Shown here piece by piece: positions 15,527 to 23,795 of a DNA stretch of 64,000 nucleotides. The first letter of the stretch is position 1. Each line of letters opens with the position of its first letter. This stretch comes from Rhizobium album (lineage in GTDB: Bacteria; Pseudomonadota; Alphaproteobacteria; Rhizobiales; Rhizobiaceae), in NCBI RefSeq assembly GCF_003122325.1, contig NZ_QFBC01000002.1, positions 186,001 to 250,000 on the forward strand. Direction: 5' to 3'. The position numbers and the translations under genes are program-made. Below the pieces are notes generated by a model. The model did not search any database. It had not been told where the DNA came from and saw only the letters and a list, made by a program, of their open reading frames with translations.

Positions 15527-16567
15527 ATGACAAAATATAAGCTCGAGTACATCTGGCTCGACGGGTACACCCCCACTCCGAACCTGCGTGGCAAGACGCA
15601 GATCAAGGAATTCGCCGATTTCCCGACGCTCGAACAGCTTCCGCTCTGGGGCTTCGACGGCTCTTCGACCATGCAGGCCGAAGGCCGCTCGTCCGACTGC
15701 GTGTTGAAGCCCGTTGCGCTGTATCCCGATCCGGCCCGCACCAATGGCGTTCTCGTCATGTGCGAAGTCATGATGCCCGATGGCGTCACGCCGCATCCGT
15801 CGAACGCCCGCGCCACCATCCTCGATGACGAAGGCGCATGGTTCGGCTTCGAACAGGAATATTTCTTCTACCAGAACGGCCGCCCGCTCGGCTTCCCGGA
15901 CCAGGGTTACCCGGCTCCGCAGGGTCCGTACTACACCGGCGTCGGCTACAAGAACGTCGGCGACGTCGCGCGCGAAATCGTCGAGGAACACCTCGATCTC
16001 TGCCTCGCTGCCGGCATCAACCACGAAGGCATCAACGCCGAAGTGGCCAAGGGCCAGTGGGAATTCCAGGTGTTCGGCAAGGGCTCCAAGCGGGCTGCCG
16101 ACGAGGTCTGGATGGCACGCTACCTGCTGCTCCGCCTGACGGAAAAGTATGGCGTCGACATCGAATTCCATTGCAAGCCGCTCGGCGATACCGACTGGAA
16201 CGGCTCGGGCATGCACTGCAACTTCTCCACCAAGTACATGCGCGAAGTCGGCGGCAAGGCCTATTTCGAAGCGCTGATGGCGCAGTTCGACAAGAACCTG
16301 CAGGCCCATATCGACGTCTACGGCCCGGACAACCACCTGCGCCTGACCGGCAAGCACGAAACGGCTCCGTGGAACAAGTTCTCCTACGGCGTTGCCGACC
16401 GTGGCGCCTCGATCCGCGTTCCGCACTCCTTCGTCAAGAACGACTACAAGGGCTATCTCGAAGATCGCCGTCCGAACTCGCAGGGCGACCCCTACCAGAT
16501 CGCCTCCCAGGTCCTGAAGACGATCTCGGAAGTTGCGATCCCGGGCAGCGCTTCTGCAGCAGCCTGA
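15527..16567 (+). CDS. glnII: Glutamine synthetase type II
   Basis: Condenses ammonium and glutamate to glutamine in the cytoplasm. The 346-aa length and eukaryote-like sequence mark GSII, not the 470-aa GSI: YIWLDGYTPTPNLRGKTQI at the N-terminus, LPLWGFDGSSTMQAEG, the EQEYFFYQ catalytic block, and KGQWEFQVFGKG-type glutamate site. The ATG at 15527 is the right start; in-frame upstream codons are in the leader. It is controlled by a sigma-54 promoter and probably by GstI. The position between pyrimidine catabolic units fits capture of released ammonium. Confidence 0.96.
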   Translation: MTKYKLEYIWLDGYTPTPNLRGKTQIKEFADFPTLEQLPLWGFDGSSTMQAEGRSSDCVLKPVALYPDPARTNGVLVMCEVMMPDGVTPHPSNARATILDDEGAWFGFEQEYFFYQNGRPLGFPDQGYPAPQGPYYTGVGYKNVGDVAREIVEEHLDLCLAAGINHEGINAEVAKGQWEFQVFGKGSKRAADEVWMARYLLLRLTEKYGVDIEFHCKPLGDTDWNGSGMHCNFSTKYMREVGGKAYFEALMAQFDKNLQAHIDVYGPDNHLRLTGKHETAPWNKFSYGVADRGASIRVPHSFVKNDYKGYLEDRRPNSQGDPYQIASQVLKTISEVAIPGSASAAA

Positions 16568-16587
16568 TTTCGACCTGCACTGACAAC

Positions 16588-16616
16588 AATGGCGCCGGCA
16601 AAACCGGCGCCATTTG
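16588..16616 (+). terminator. Terminator of glnII
   Basis: AATGGCGCCGG / CCGGCGCCATT stem (with a 5-nt CAAAA-type loop) and a short T tail, 21 bp past the glnII stop; it is symmetric enough to serve rutR from the other side too. Confidence 0.8.
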
Positions 16617-16655
16617 TATGTCCGGCGGGATCAAGGGGCGCTGAGCGCCATCCGC

Positions 16656-17339
16656 TCATCTGCCCGAAACGGCCTCGTCCCCTTCGGTCGCCGGCTCACG
16701 ATGCCGCGGCATCAGCCCGTCGACGAAAAGCTGCTCCAGAAACCGCGCCGCATCCTCGAAGCGGCCGTCGCCCGACAGGTTCTGCCCCAGCACGGCGCGC
16801 ACCTGCACGTCGAAGTCGGCGTAATGCTGCGTCGTCGACCAGATCGAAAAGATCAGGTGGTAGGGGTCACATTTGGCGATCTTGCCGGCGCGCGTCCAGG
16901 CGCGGATGACCTCCGCCTTTTCATCCACCAAGGTCTTCAGCGGCCCCTTCAGCTCGTCCTCGATATGCGGGGCGCCCTGCAGCACCTCGTTGGCGAAAAG
17001 CCGGCTCTCGCGCGGAAAATCGCGGGCCATTTCCAGCTTGCGCCGGATGTAGCTGCGGATCTCGGTTTCGGGGTTGCCCTCGGCGTCGAAAGCCCTGAGC
17101 GGATCGAGCCATGTATCCAGAACCCGGTCGATCAGGGCGCGGTGCATCGCCTCCTTGGTGCGGAAATAATAGAGCAGGTTCGGCTTCGACATGCCGGCCA
17201 CTTCGGCGATCTGATCGATGGTTGTGCCGCGAAAACCATGCTGGGAAAACACCTCCAGGGCCGCCTCCAGAATCTGCTCGCCCTTCTCTTCCTGAATGCG
17301 CGTCCGGCGCTGTGTCTTCGCGGCCCTGGGTATCGCCAT
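16656..17339 (-). CDS. rutR: RutR-type TetR family regulator
   Basis: A 227-aa TetR-family repressor. The DNA-binding helix-turn-helix is at about 28-70 (FRGTTIDQIAEVAGMSKPNL then YYFRTKEAMHRALIDRV). The long C-terminal ligand domain (with WSTTQHYADFDVQVRAVLG) matches RutR, which binds uracil and thymine. In E. coli RutR controls the Rut pathway; here it diverges from reductive-pathway genes through a near-consensus operator (17483-17498). I infer that uracil or thymine relieves repression of the adjacent pathway. Confidence 0.88.
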   Translation of the reverse strand: MAIPRAAKTQRRTRIQEEKGEQILEAALEVFSQHGFRGTTIDQIAEVAGMSKPNLLYYFRTKEAMHRALIDRVLDTWLDPLRAFDAEGNPETEIRSYIRRKLEMARDFPRESRLFANEVLQGAPHIEDELKGPLKTLVDEKAEVIRAWTRAGKIAKCDPYHLIFSIWSTTQHYADFDVQVRAVLGQNLSGDGRFEDAARFLEQLFVDGLMPRHREPATEGDEAVSGR

Positions 17340-17482
17340 CGCGTTTCCGATTCCCGTTATAATTCAACTCTTTTTCTCAAGTTTACTCTTTGCCCGCCAT
17401 TGACTTACTTTTGGGCAAGTGACTTTTATTTTGTCGTTATTTTTCGACTTTTCCGTCTTGAGTGCCGCCTGAGAAGTTGTAA

Positions 17483-17498
17483 TTTACCAATCGGTCAA
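17483..17498. promoter_or_regulatory. RutR operator
   Basis: TTTACCAATCGGTCAA matches 12 of 14 defined positions of TTGACCA-N2-TGGTCAA. It lies between rutR and the divergent hydrolase gene, 117 bp before the latter. Confidence 0.75.
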
Positions 17499-17614
17499 AT
17501 TATCAACAGATGCCGAACAAAGGCAATAACGATATCCCGCCGACGGAAGAACAATAAGACCGCGGCGGGATGAATAACCGGATGGAACAGCCGGCGAACT
17601 GGTGAGGATGGAAG

Positions 17615-18868
17615 ATGGTGGCAGCACCTGGCGAGAACTTGCGCATCAATGGCGACCGCCTGTGGGACAGTCTCATGGACATGGCGAAGATCGGCCCCGG
17701 CATCGCCGGCGGAAACAATCGCCAGACCCTGACGGACGCGGACAAGCAAGGCCGCGATCTCTTCAAGTCCTGGTGCGACGCGGCCGGCCTGAGCATGGGC
17801 GTCGACAAGATGGGCACCATGTTCGCCACCCGCCCCGGCACCGATCCGGACGCCCTGCCCGTCTATGTCGGCAGCCATCTCGACACCCAGCCGACCGGCG
17901 GCAAATATGACGGCGTTCTCGGCGTGCTCGGCGCACTGGAAGTGGTGCGCACCATGAACGACCTCGGCATCAGGACCAAACACCCGATCGTCGTCACCAA
18001 CTGGGCCAACGAGGAAGGCGCCCGTTTCGCCCCCGCCATGCTCGCCTCCGGCGTCTTCGCCGGCGTCCACGATCTCGATTACGCCTATGGCCGCAAGGAC
18101 CCCGAGGGCAAGACCTACGGCGACGAACTGAAGCGCATCGGCTGGCTGGGCGACGAAGAGGTCGGCGCCCGCAAGATGCACGCCTATTTCGAATATCACA
18201 TCGAGCAGGGACCGATCCTCGAAGCCGAAGAGAAGCAGATCGGCGTCGTCACCCATTGCCAGGGCCTGTGGTGGCTGGAGTTCACGCTGACCGGCCGCGA
18301 GGCCCATACCGGCTCGACGCCGATGGCGATGCGTGTCAATGCCGGGCTTGCCATGTCGCGCATTCTGGAAATGGTCCAGGACGTGGCGATGTCGGAACAG
18401 CCGGGCGCCGTCGGCGGCGTCGGCCAGGTGTTCTTCTCGCCCAATTCCCGCAACGTCCTGCCGGGCAAGGTGGTCTTCACCGTCGACATCCGCTCTCCCG
18501 ACCAGGAAAAACTCGACCGCATGCGGGCGAAAATCGAAGCGGAGGCGCCGAAGATCTGCGAGGCGCTCGGCGTCGGCTGTGCGGTGGAAGCCGTCGGCCA
18601 TTTCGACCCCATCACCTTCGACCCGGAGCTGGTGGCTTCGGTGCGCGATGCTGCCGAACGGCTCGGCTACAGCCATATGAACGTCATCTCCGGTGCCGGT
18701 CACGATGCCTGCTGGGCTGCCAAGGTGGCGCCGGCAACGATGATCTTCTGCCCCTGCGTCGGCGGCCTGTCGCACAACGAAGCTGAAGAGATTTCGAAGG
18801 AATGGGCGGCGGCCGGTGCCGACGTGCTGTTCCATGCCGTCCTGGAAACCGCTGAAATCGTGGAGTGA
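17615..18868 (+). CDS. pydC: Beta-ureidopropionase-type M20 Zn hydrolase (N-carbamoyl amidohydrolase)
   Basis: Likely cleaves N-carbamoyl-beta-alanine to beta-alanine, CO2 and ammonia, the third step of reductive pyrimidine breakdown. The 417-aa M20/M28 metallopeptidase-fold protein keeps the metal ligands: GSHLDTQPTGGKYDGVLG (His and Asp), WANEEGARFAPAMLASG (Glu pair), HIEQGP, and a late GAGHDACWAAKV plus GGLSHNEAEE (His). Allantoate amidohydrolases look very similar, so substrate is inferred from the neighbouring dihydropyrimidinase and rutR. It is first in a plus-strand operon; the next gene starts 4 bp after its stop. Confidence 0.85.
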   Translation: MVAAPGENLRINGDRLWDSLMDMAKIGPGIAGGNNRQTLTDADKQGRDLFKSWCDAAGLSMGVDKMGTMFATRPGTDPDALPVYVGSHLDTQPTGGKYDGVLGVLGALEVVRTMNDLGIRTKHPIVVTNWANEEGARFAPAMLASGVFAGVHDLDYAYGRKDPEGKTYGDELKRIGWLGDEEVGARKMHAYFEYHIEQGPILEAEEKQIGVVTHCQGLWWLEFTLTGREAHTGSTPMAMRVNAGLAMSRILEMVQDVAMSEQPGAVGGVGQVFFSPNSRNVLPGKVVFTVDIRSPDQEKLDRMRAKIEAEAPKICEALGVGCAVEAVGHFDPITFDPELVASVRDAAERLGYSHMNVISGAGHDACWAAKVAPATMIFCPCVGGLSHNEAEEISKEWAAAGADVLFHAVLETAEIVE

Positions 18869-18872
18869 AGCC

Positions 18873-19634
18873 ATGAACGTCGCCGCACCGATCACCGCAT
18901 CAGACGCGACGGACGAAAGGCAGCTCAGGATCGATCTCGCCGCCGCTTTCCGCCTCGCTGCCCGTGCCGGCTGGCACGAGGCCGTCGCCAACCATTTCAG
19001 TGCCGCGGTTTCGGCCGATGGCAGGCAATTTCTCGTCAACCCGCGGTGGCGGCACTTCGGCCTGATCAGGGCCAGCGACCTGCTGCTGCTGGATGCCGAG
19101 GACAAGCAGACGATGAACCGGCCGGATGCGCCCGATCCGTCCGCCTGGTCGATCCATTCGGCCATTCATCGCCATGTGCCGCATGCCCGCGTCGCGCTGC
19201 ACCTGCATCCGCCCTATGCAACGGCGCTGGCCGGCCTCAAGGACCCGTCTATCAAGCCGATCGACCAGAACACGGCGCGGTTTTACAATCGCATGGCGAT
19301 CGACCTCTCCTTCGGCGGCATCGCCACCGAGGAATCGGAGGGCGAACGCATTGCGGCGACGATCGGCAACCATTCTACCGTGATGATGGGCAACCACGGC
19401 GTGACGGTCGTCGCACCGACGGTCGCGGAAGCCTTCGACACCATCTATTATCTGGAGCGTGCGGCGCAGACGATGGTGCTCGCCTATTCCACCGGCCAGC
19501 CGCTTTCGGTGATGTCCGACGAGATCGCCGAACAGACCGCCGCCGAATGGGACGCCTACAAGGGCGCCAGCTTTGCCCATTTCGACGAGATGAAACGCAT
19601 TCTCGACCGCGAGGATCCGAGTTATGCGGATTGA
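18873..19634 (+). CDS. Class II aldolase/adducin family protein
   Basis: A 253-aa protein with the class II aldolase fold: N-terminal helix, then the phosphate/substrate loop NHFSAAVSADGRQFLVNPR, the metal site HRHVPHARVALHLHPPYATAL (His residues) and the late GNHGVTVVAPTVAEAFD. These proteins usually cleave or isomerise phosphorylated or hydroxylated C3-C5 compounds using a divalent metal. The substrate is unknown. The gene starts 4 bp after pydC, so it belongs to the pyrimidine operon although no aldol step is part of the textbook pathway. Confidence 0.85.
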   Translation: MNVAAPITASDATDERQLRIDLAAAFRLAARAGWHEAVANHFSAAVSADGRQFLVNPRWRHFGLIRASDLLLLDAEDKQTMNRPDAPDPSAWSIHSAIHRHVPHARVALHLHPPYATALAGLKDPSIKPIDQNTARFYNRMAIDLSFGGIATEESEGERIAATIGNHSTVMMGNHGVTVVAPTVAEAFDTIYYLERAAQTMVLAYSTGQPLSVMSDEIAEQTAAEWDAYKGASFAHFDEMKRILDREDPSYAD

Positions 19635-19705
19635 TGGGGTCCGGTGGGCGGAGATTGTGGAGTGAGAGAGGATTCTCTATATTGCGAGTTTGAAAAGGTG
19701 AGGCC

Positions 19706-19912
19706 ATGTCCGACAAGGTCACGAACGAGCTTATCTACGAAACGCTCAAGCGTATGCAGGAGACCCTTGCCCTGCACACGCAATATCACCTTGAGACCAA
19801 GGAACGGCTCGGCTTTCTCGAACAGCAATATGCAAGCATATCGCGTCGCGCCGACCGCATCGACGAACGGCTCGAACGCGTCGAACGAAGGCTTGACCTG
19901 GTCGAGGTTTAA
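19706..19912 (+). CDS. Small coiled-coil hypothetical protein (68 aa)
   Basis: A short, highly charged, helical protein with heptad-like spacing (ERLGFLEQQYASISRRADRI and DERLERVERRLDLVEV), predicted to form a coiled coil. No signal peptide. It has a reasonable RBS (GAAAAGGTGAGG) upstream of the ATG. I do not recognise a function. Together with the next gene it interrupts the pyrimidine operon. Confidence 0.6.
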   Translation: MSDKVTNELIYETLKRMQETLALHTQYHLETKERLGFLEQQYASISRRADRIDERLERVERRLDLVEV

Positions 19913-19957
19913 GGCGCCCCTGTCATCTGTTTCAACGCGCCCTTCAGGAGTTCGCTC

Positions 19958-20293
19958 ATGAAGTTGGATGAGTTTGTGAAGCAATCTTTGCTCGACATCA
20001 CTGAAGGCGTTGCTGACGCACAGGAGCAGGCCCTTCTCTATATTGCGCCTGGTTACGTCAATCAAATCAGACAGGACGGCGCCCAGCAGGTAAAATTCGA
20101 GGTTGCTGTCACCGTAAACGCGGAGGGCGGTGGCGGGATATCGGTTCTTTCTTTCGGTGACATAAAGGGCTCGGTCGCGCGCGAGACTGTCAGTCGAATG
20201 AGCTTCGAGGTTCCCGTACATTTTACAGCGCCCACTATTCACAACAAGCGCCACCACAAAAACGAAGGGCCGCAAGACCCTTTGAAAGAATAG
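19958..20293 (+). CDS. Conserved hypothetical small protein (111 aa)
   Basis: Begins MKLDEFVKQSLLDITEGVAD (helical), followed by a beta-rich middle with VKFEVAVTVN, a Gly-rich turn, and VSRMSFEVPVHF, then a basic tail. This looks like a widespread small family with a helix plus an antiparallel sheet, function unknown. RBS CAGGAG lies 9 nt upstream. Its base composition is less GC-rich than the flanking catabolic genes, with more A/T in third positions, which suggests insertion into the operon. It ends 10 bp before hydA. Confidence 0.65.
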   Translation: MKLDEFVKQSLLDITEGVADAQEQALLYIAPGYVNQIRQDGAQQVKFEVAVTVNAEGGGGISVLSFGDIKGSVARETVSRMSFEVPVHFTAPTIHNKRHHKNEGPQDPLKE

Positions 20294-20303
20294 GGAGCAT
20301 CGC

Positions 20304-21761
20304 ATGAGCAGCACAATCATCAAGGGCGGCACCATCGTCACCGCCGACCTGACCTACAAGGCGGACGTCAAGATCGAGGGCGGCAGGATCGTCGAGATCG
20401 GCCAGGACCTCGCCGGCGGCGATGTGCTGGATGCGTCCGGCTGTTATGTCATGCCCGGCGGCATCGATCCGCACACCCATCTCGAAATGCCGTTCATGGG
20501 CACCTATTCCTCCGACGATTTCGAGAGCGGCACGCGCGCCGCCCTGTCCGGCGGCACCACCATGGTCGTCGATTTCGCCCTGCCCGCCCCCGGCCAGTCG
20601 CTGCTGGAAGCGCTGACCATGTGGGACAACAAGTCGACGCGGGCAACTTGCGACTATTCCTTCCACATGGCGATCACCTGGTGGGGCGAGCAGGTGTTCA
20701 ACGAGATGCAGGCGATCGTCCAGGAAAAGGGCATCAACACCTTCAAGCACTTCATGGCCTACAAAGGCGCGCTGATGGTGAACGACGACGAGATGTTCGC
20801 CTCCTTCCAGCGCTGCGCCGAACTCGGCGCCCTGCCGATGGTGCATGCCGAAAACGGCGACGTCGTCGCGGCCATGCAGCAGAAGCTGATGGATGACGGC
20901 AACAACGGCCCGGAGGCGCATGCCTATTCCCGCCCGCCTGAAGTCGAGGGCGAAGCCACCAACCGTGCCATCATCATCGCCGACATGGCCGGCGTGCCGC
21001 TTTATGTCGTGCACACCTCCTGCGAACAGTCGCACGAAGCCATCCGCCGCGCCCGGCAGAACGGCATGCGTGTCTATGGCGAGCCGCTGATCCAGCACCT
21101 GACGCTGGACGAGAGCGAATATTTCGACAAGGACTGGGACCATGCCGCCCGCCGGGTGATGTCGCCGCCCTTCCGCAACAAGCGCCACCAGGATTCGCTT
21201 TGGGCCGGCCTGTCCGCCGGCTCGCTGCAGGTGGTCGCCACCGACCACTGCGCCTTCACCAGCGAACAGAAGCGCTATGGCGTCGGCGATTTCCGCAAGA
21301 TCCCCAACGGCACCGGCGGCCTGGAAGACCGCATGCCGATGCTGTGGAGCTACGGGGTCAACACCGGCCGCATCACCATGAACGAATTCGTGGCGGCGAC
21401 CTCCACCAACATCGCCAAGATCCTCAACATCTATCCGCGCAAGGGTGCGATCCTCGTCGGCGCCGATGCCGATATCGTCGTGTGGGACCCAAAGCGGTCG
21501 AAGACCATCTCCGCCAGGACGCAGCAGTCGGCAATCGATTACAACGTCTTCGAGGGCAAGCAGGTGACCGGCCTGCCGCGCTTCACGCTCACCCGCGGCG
21601 TCGTCGCCATCGAGGAGGACAGCGTCAGGACCCGCGAGGGGCATGGCGAATTCGTCAGGCGCGAGCCCTTCACCGCCGTCAACACGGCGCTGTCGACCTG
21701 GAAGGAACTGACCGCGCCGCGCAAGGTGGAGCGCAGCGGCATTCCGGCGAGCGGCGTATGA
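20304..21761 (+). CDS. hydA: Dihydropyrimidinase
   Basis: Opens dihydrouracil/dihydrothymine to N-carbamoyl-beta-amino acids, the second step of the pathway; D-hydantoins are also typical substrates. The 485-aa amidohydrolase has the metal site GGIDPHTHLEMPFMG (about 53-67), the carbamylated lysine region INTFKHFMAYKGALM (about 145-160), and later metal His residues (MVHAENGD, YVVHTSCEQ) and the catalytic Asp in ATDHCAF. Length is normal. Its stop overlaps the next start (ATGA). Confidence 0.93.
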   Translation: MSSTIIKGGTIVTADLTYKADVKIEGGRIVEIGQDLAGGDVLDASGCYVMPGGIDPHTHLEMPFMGTYSSDDFESGTRAALSGGTTMVVDFALPAPGQSLLEALTMWDNKSTRATCDYSFHMAITWWGEQVFNEMQAIVQEKGINTFKHFMAYKGALMVNDDEMFASFQRCAELGALPMVHAENGDVVAAMQQKLMDDGNNGPEAHAYSRPPEVEGEATNRAIIIADMAGVPLYVVHTSCEQSHEAIRRARQNGMRVYGEPLIQHLTLDESEYFDKDWDHAARRVMSPPFRNKRHQDSLWAGLSAGSLQVVATDHCAFTSEQKRYGVGDFRKIPNGTGGLEDRMPMLWSYGVNTGRITMNEFVAATSTNIAKILNIYPRKGAILVGADADIVVWDPKRSKTISARTQQSAIDYNVFEGKQVTGLPRFTLTRGVVAIEEDSVRTREGHGEFVRREPFTAVNTALSTWKELTAPRKVERSGIPASGV

Positions 21762-22138
21762 GCGCCGCCCGGTTTTTCCTGGCGGCAGCCATGCTGTTCG
21801 CCCTGTCGCCGGCGGTAGCCTTTGCCGCCGAGGCGCCGCTGGATGCCAGCTACGGCAACAAGGACGGCTGCCTCTACGCCAATACCGGCGAGACGAACGG
21901 CTCGGACAATTTCTTCCTGCTGGACAAGGAAGCGATCACCACGGCCGCCTCCTATTGTGAATTCAAGACGATCGACAGCAAGACTGCCGACGGATTCGAT
22001 GCCACGGTCACCTGCCAGGAAGAAGGCAGCGATGACAGCACCGACCTGAAGGTCAAGATCGGCAAGGTCGGCAAGGACGGCTACAAGATCGATCTGCCCG
22101 ATGGTGCAAGCTGGGGGCCATTGAAGAAATGCAAATGA
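21758..22138 (+). CDS. Secreted hypothetical protein (126 aa)
   Basis: The ATG overlaps the hydA stop as ATGA, giving translational coupling. A Sec signal (MSAARFFLAAAMLFALSPAV, cleavage near AFAAEA) is followed by about 100 residues with four Cys (DGCLY, SYCEF, VTCQE, KKCK), probably two disulfides in a small periplasmic domain. I do not recognise a family. It is the last gene of the plus-strand pyrimidine operon, and its place there is unexplained. Confidence 0.8.
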   Translation: MSAARFFLAAAMLFALSPAVAFAAEAPLDASYGNKDGCLYANTGETNGSDNFFLLDKEAITTAASYCEFKTIDSKTADGFDATVTCQEEGSDDSTDLKVKIGKVGKDGYKIDLPDGASWGPLKKCK

Positions 22139-22143
22139 CCGCC

Positions 22144-22557
22144 TCAGTCCGCCAGCGTTTCCAGGTCCGGCAGCAGCACGACGCTCTCCTGTTCATTGGG
22201 ATCGGTGCGGGCGATGACGGCGCTGCAGGACTCTGTCTTCGAGCGGTTGACCGGCAAATGCGGCATGCCCGGCGGGATGTAGAACATGTCGCCAGCCTTG
22301 GTGATGATCCGGTGTTCGAGGTTATGGCCGTAGAAGGTCTCCACCTCGCCCGAGAGCACGAAGATCGCCGTTTCGTGGGACTCGTGCATATGCGCCTTGG
22401 CGCGACCGCCCGGCGGCACTGTCAGAAGCATCATCGCGATTCCCTTCGATCCGGCCGTCCCGGCCGAGATGCCCTCCAGATACGAAAAACCCTGCTTGCC
22501 GTCATAGGGGACGGCCGGGCGGATCAGCTTGCATTCGGCAAGCGAGGGGGATGACAT
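22144..22557 (-). CDS. Cupin domain protein (137 aa)
   Basis: A single-domain cupin. Motif 1 is present as GGRAKAHMHESHETAIFVLSG (His and Glu metal ligands) and motif 2 as AGDMFYIPPGMPHLPVN (Pro-Gly and His). Such proteins bind a divalent metal or act as small-molecule sensors or isomerases. I chose the ATG at 22557 (MSSPSLAEC), next to TAGAGGAGA; a longer frame starts inside the neighbour's promoter region. It is convergent with the secreted-protein gene and diverges from the ABC transporter operon by 69 bp. Substrate unknown. Confidence 0.85.
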   Translation of the reverse strand: MSSPSLAECKLIRPAVPYDGKQGFSYLEGISAGTAGSKGIAMMLLTVPPGGRAKAHMHESHETAIFVLSGEVETFYGHNLEHRIITKAGDMFYIPPGMPHLPVNRSKTESCSAVIARTDPNEQESVVLLPDLETLAD

Positions 22558-22625
22558 GCTATTCTCTCCTCTAGAGCAGTTCCTCGGCGCGTACGGCGCA
22601 TTGCAAAAGACCATATCGGGTGACC

Positions 22626-23417
22626 ATGCCAATATCCAATGAAACCGTCGTTCGCGCCACAGGACTTGGCCTGACGTTCCAAACCAACGACGGGCCGGTC
22701 AACGCCCTGACGGGCGTCGATCTCGACGTGCGCAAGGGCGATTTCGTCTCGTTCATCGGCCCCTCGGGCTGCGGCAAGACCACCTTCCTGCGCGTCATCG
22801 CCGATCTGGAGCAGCCGACCTCGGGCAGCATCTCCGTCAACGGCATGTCGCCGGAAGAGGCACGCAAGGCGCGCGCCTATGGGTATGTCTTCCAGGCGGC
22901 GGCATTATACCCGTGGCGAACCATCGAGAAGAACATCGCGCTGCCGCTGGAGATCATGGGTTTCTCCGCCGACGAGAAGAAGAAGCGCATCGAACGCACC
23001 CTCGATCTCGTCAATCTCACCGGCTTCGGCAAGAAGTTTCCCTGGCAATTGTCCGGCGGCATGCAGCAGCGCGCCTCGATCGCCCGGGCGCTCGCCTTCG
23101 ACGCCGACCTGCTCTTGATGGACGAACCCTTCGGCGCCCTGGACGAAATCGTCCGCGACCATCTCAACGAACAGCTTCTGAAACTCTGGGCGCGCACCAA
23201 CAAGACGATCTGCTTTGTCACCCATTCGATCCCGGAAGCCGTCTATCTCTCCACCAAGATCGTCGTCATGTCGCCGCGGCCCGGCCGGGTGACCGACATC
23301 ATCGAATCCACCCTGCCGGCCGAACGGCCGCTCGGCATCCGCGAGACGCCGGAATTCCTGGCAATCGCGCATCGGGTGCGCGAAGGCCTGCGCGCGGGGC
23401 ACAGCTATGACGAATAG
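22626..23417 (+). CDS. ABC transporter ATPase (NMT1/THI5/SsuB type)
   Basis: A 263-aa ATP-binding subunit of the nitrate/sulfonate/taurine class. Walker A GPSGCGKTT (about 46-54), Q-loop VFQAAALYPWR, signature LSGGMQQR, Walker B LLLMDEPF, switch His in VTHSIPEA. ATG at 22626 preferred over a GTG two codons earlier. It opens a five-gene operon (ATPase, small membrane protein, two permeases, binding protein). Because it follows a complete pyrimidine pathway that otherwise lacks an importer, pyrimidine or dihydropyrimidine uptake is the likely role. Confidence 0.88.
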   Translation: MPISNETVVRATGLGLTFQTNDGPVNALTGVDLDVRKGDFVSFIGPSGCGKTTFLRVIADLEQPTSGSISVNGMSPEEARKARAYGYVFQAAALYPWRTIEKNIALPLEIMGFSADEKKKRIERTLDLVNLTGFGKKFPWQLSGGMQQRASIARALAFDADLLLMDEPFGALDEIVRDHLNEQLLKLWARTNKTICFVTHSIPEAVYLSTKIVVMSPRPGRVTDIIESTLPAERPLGIRETPEFLAIAHRVREGLRAGHSYDE

Positions 23418-23459
23418 GTCCACCGCCTTCCACCCCATGCCGATGCAGGACCGCCGCCG

Positions 23460-23795
23460 ATGAACCCTTCGTTTCTCCTCTGGCTCGCCGTTGCCCTTGG
23501 CACTTTCCTCGCCGCCGCCACGGCCTCGCGCGCCTATATCGGCAGCAACAGCATTCCCATGCTGCTGTTCTCGCTCGGCCTCTATTGCGCCGGCAACCTG
23601 GTGATGCTGAAGCTGATGCGCGAGGGCGGGTTGGCCATGGCGGTGTCGATTTCCGCCATCGCCCAGCTGCTGCTGATCAACGTCATCGCCATGGTGGTCT
23701 TCGGCGAGCGGCTGTCGACGACGCAGTTGATCGGCGTGGCGGTTGGCGCGGTCGCCATGGCACTCATGCTCTTCCCCGGTCCAGGAAAGGCATGA
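23460..23795 (+). CDS. Small multidrug resistance/EamA-like membrane protein (111 aa)
   Basis: Four hydrophobic helices (about 4-22, 31-51, 57-80, 85-104) with an SMR/half-EamA layout, including FGERLSTTQLIGVAVGAVAM at the end, which is the typical final-helix motif of the drug/metabolite transporter superfamily. It would need to dimerise. It lies 42 bp after the ATPase and overlaps the next permease start (ATGA), so it is built into the ABC operon. Whether it serves the same substrate is unknown. Confidence 0.8.
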   Translation: MNPSFLLWLAVALGTFLAAATASRAYIGSNSIPMLLFSLGLYCAGNLVMLKLMREGGLAMAVSISAIAQLLLINVIAMVVFGERLSTTQLIGVAVGAVAMALMLFPGPGKA

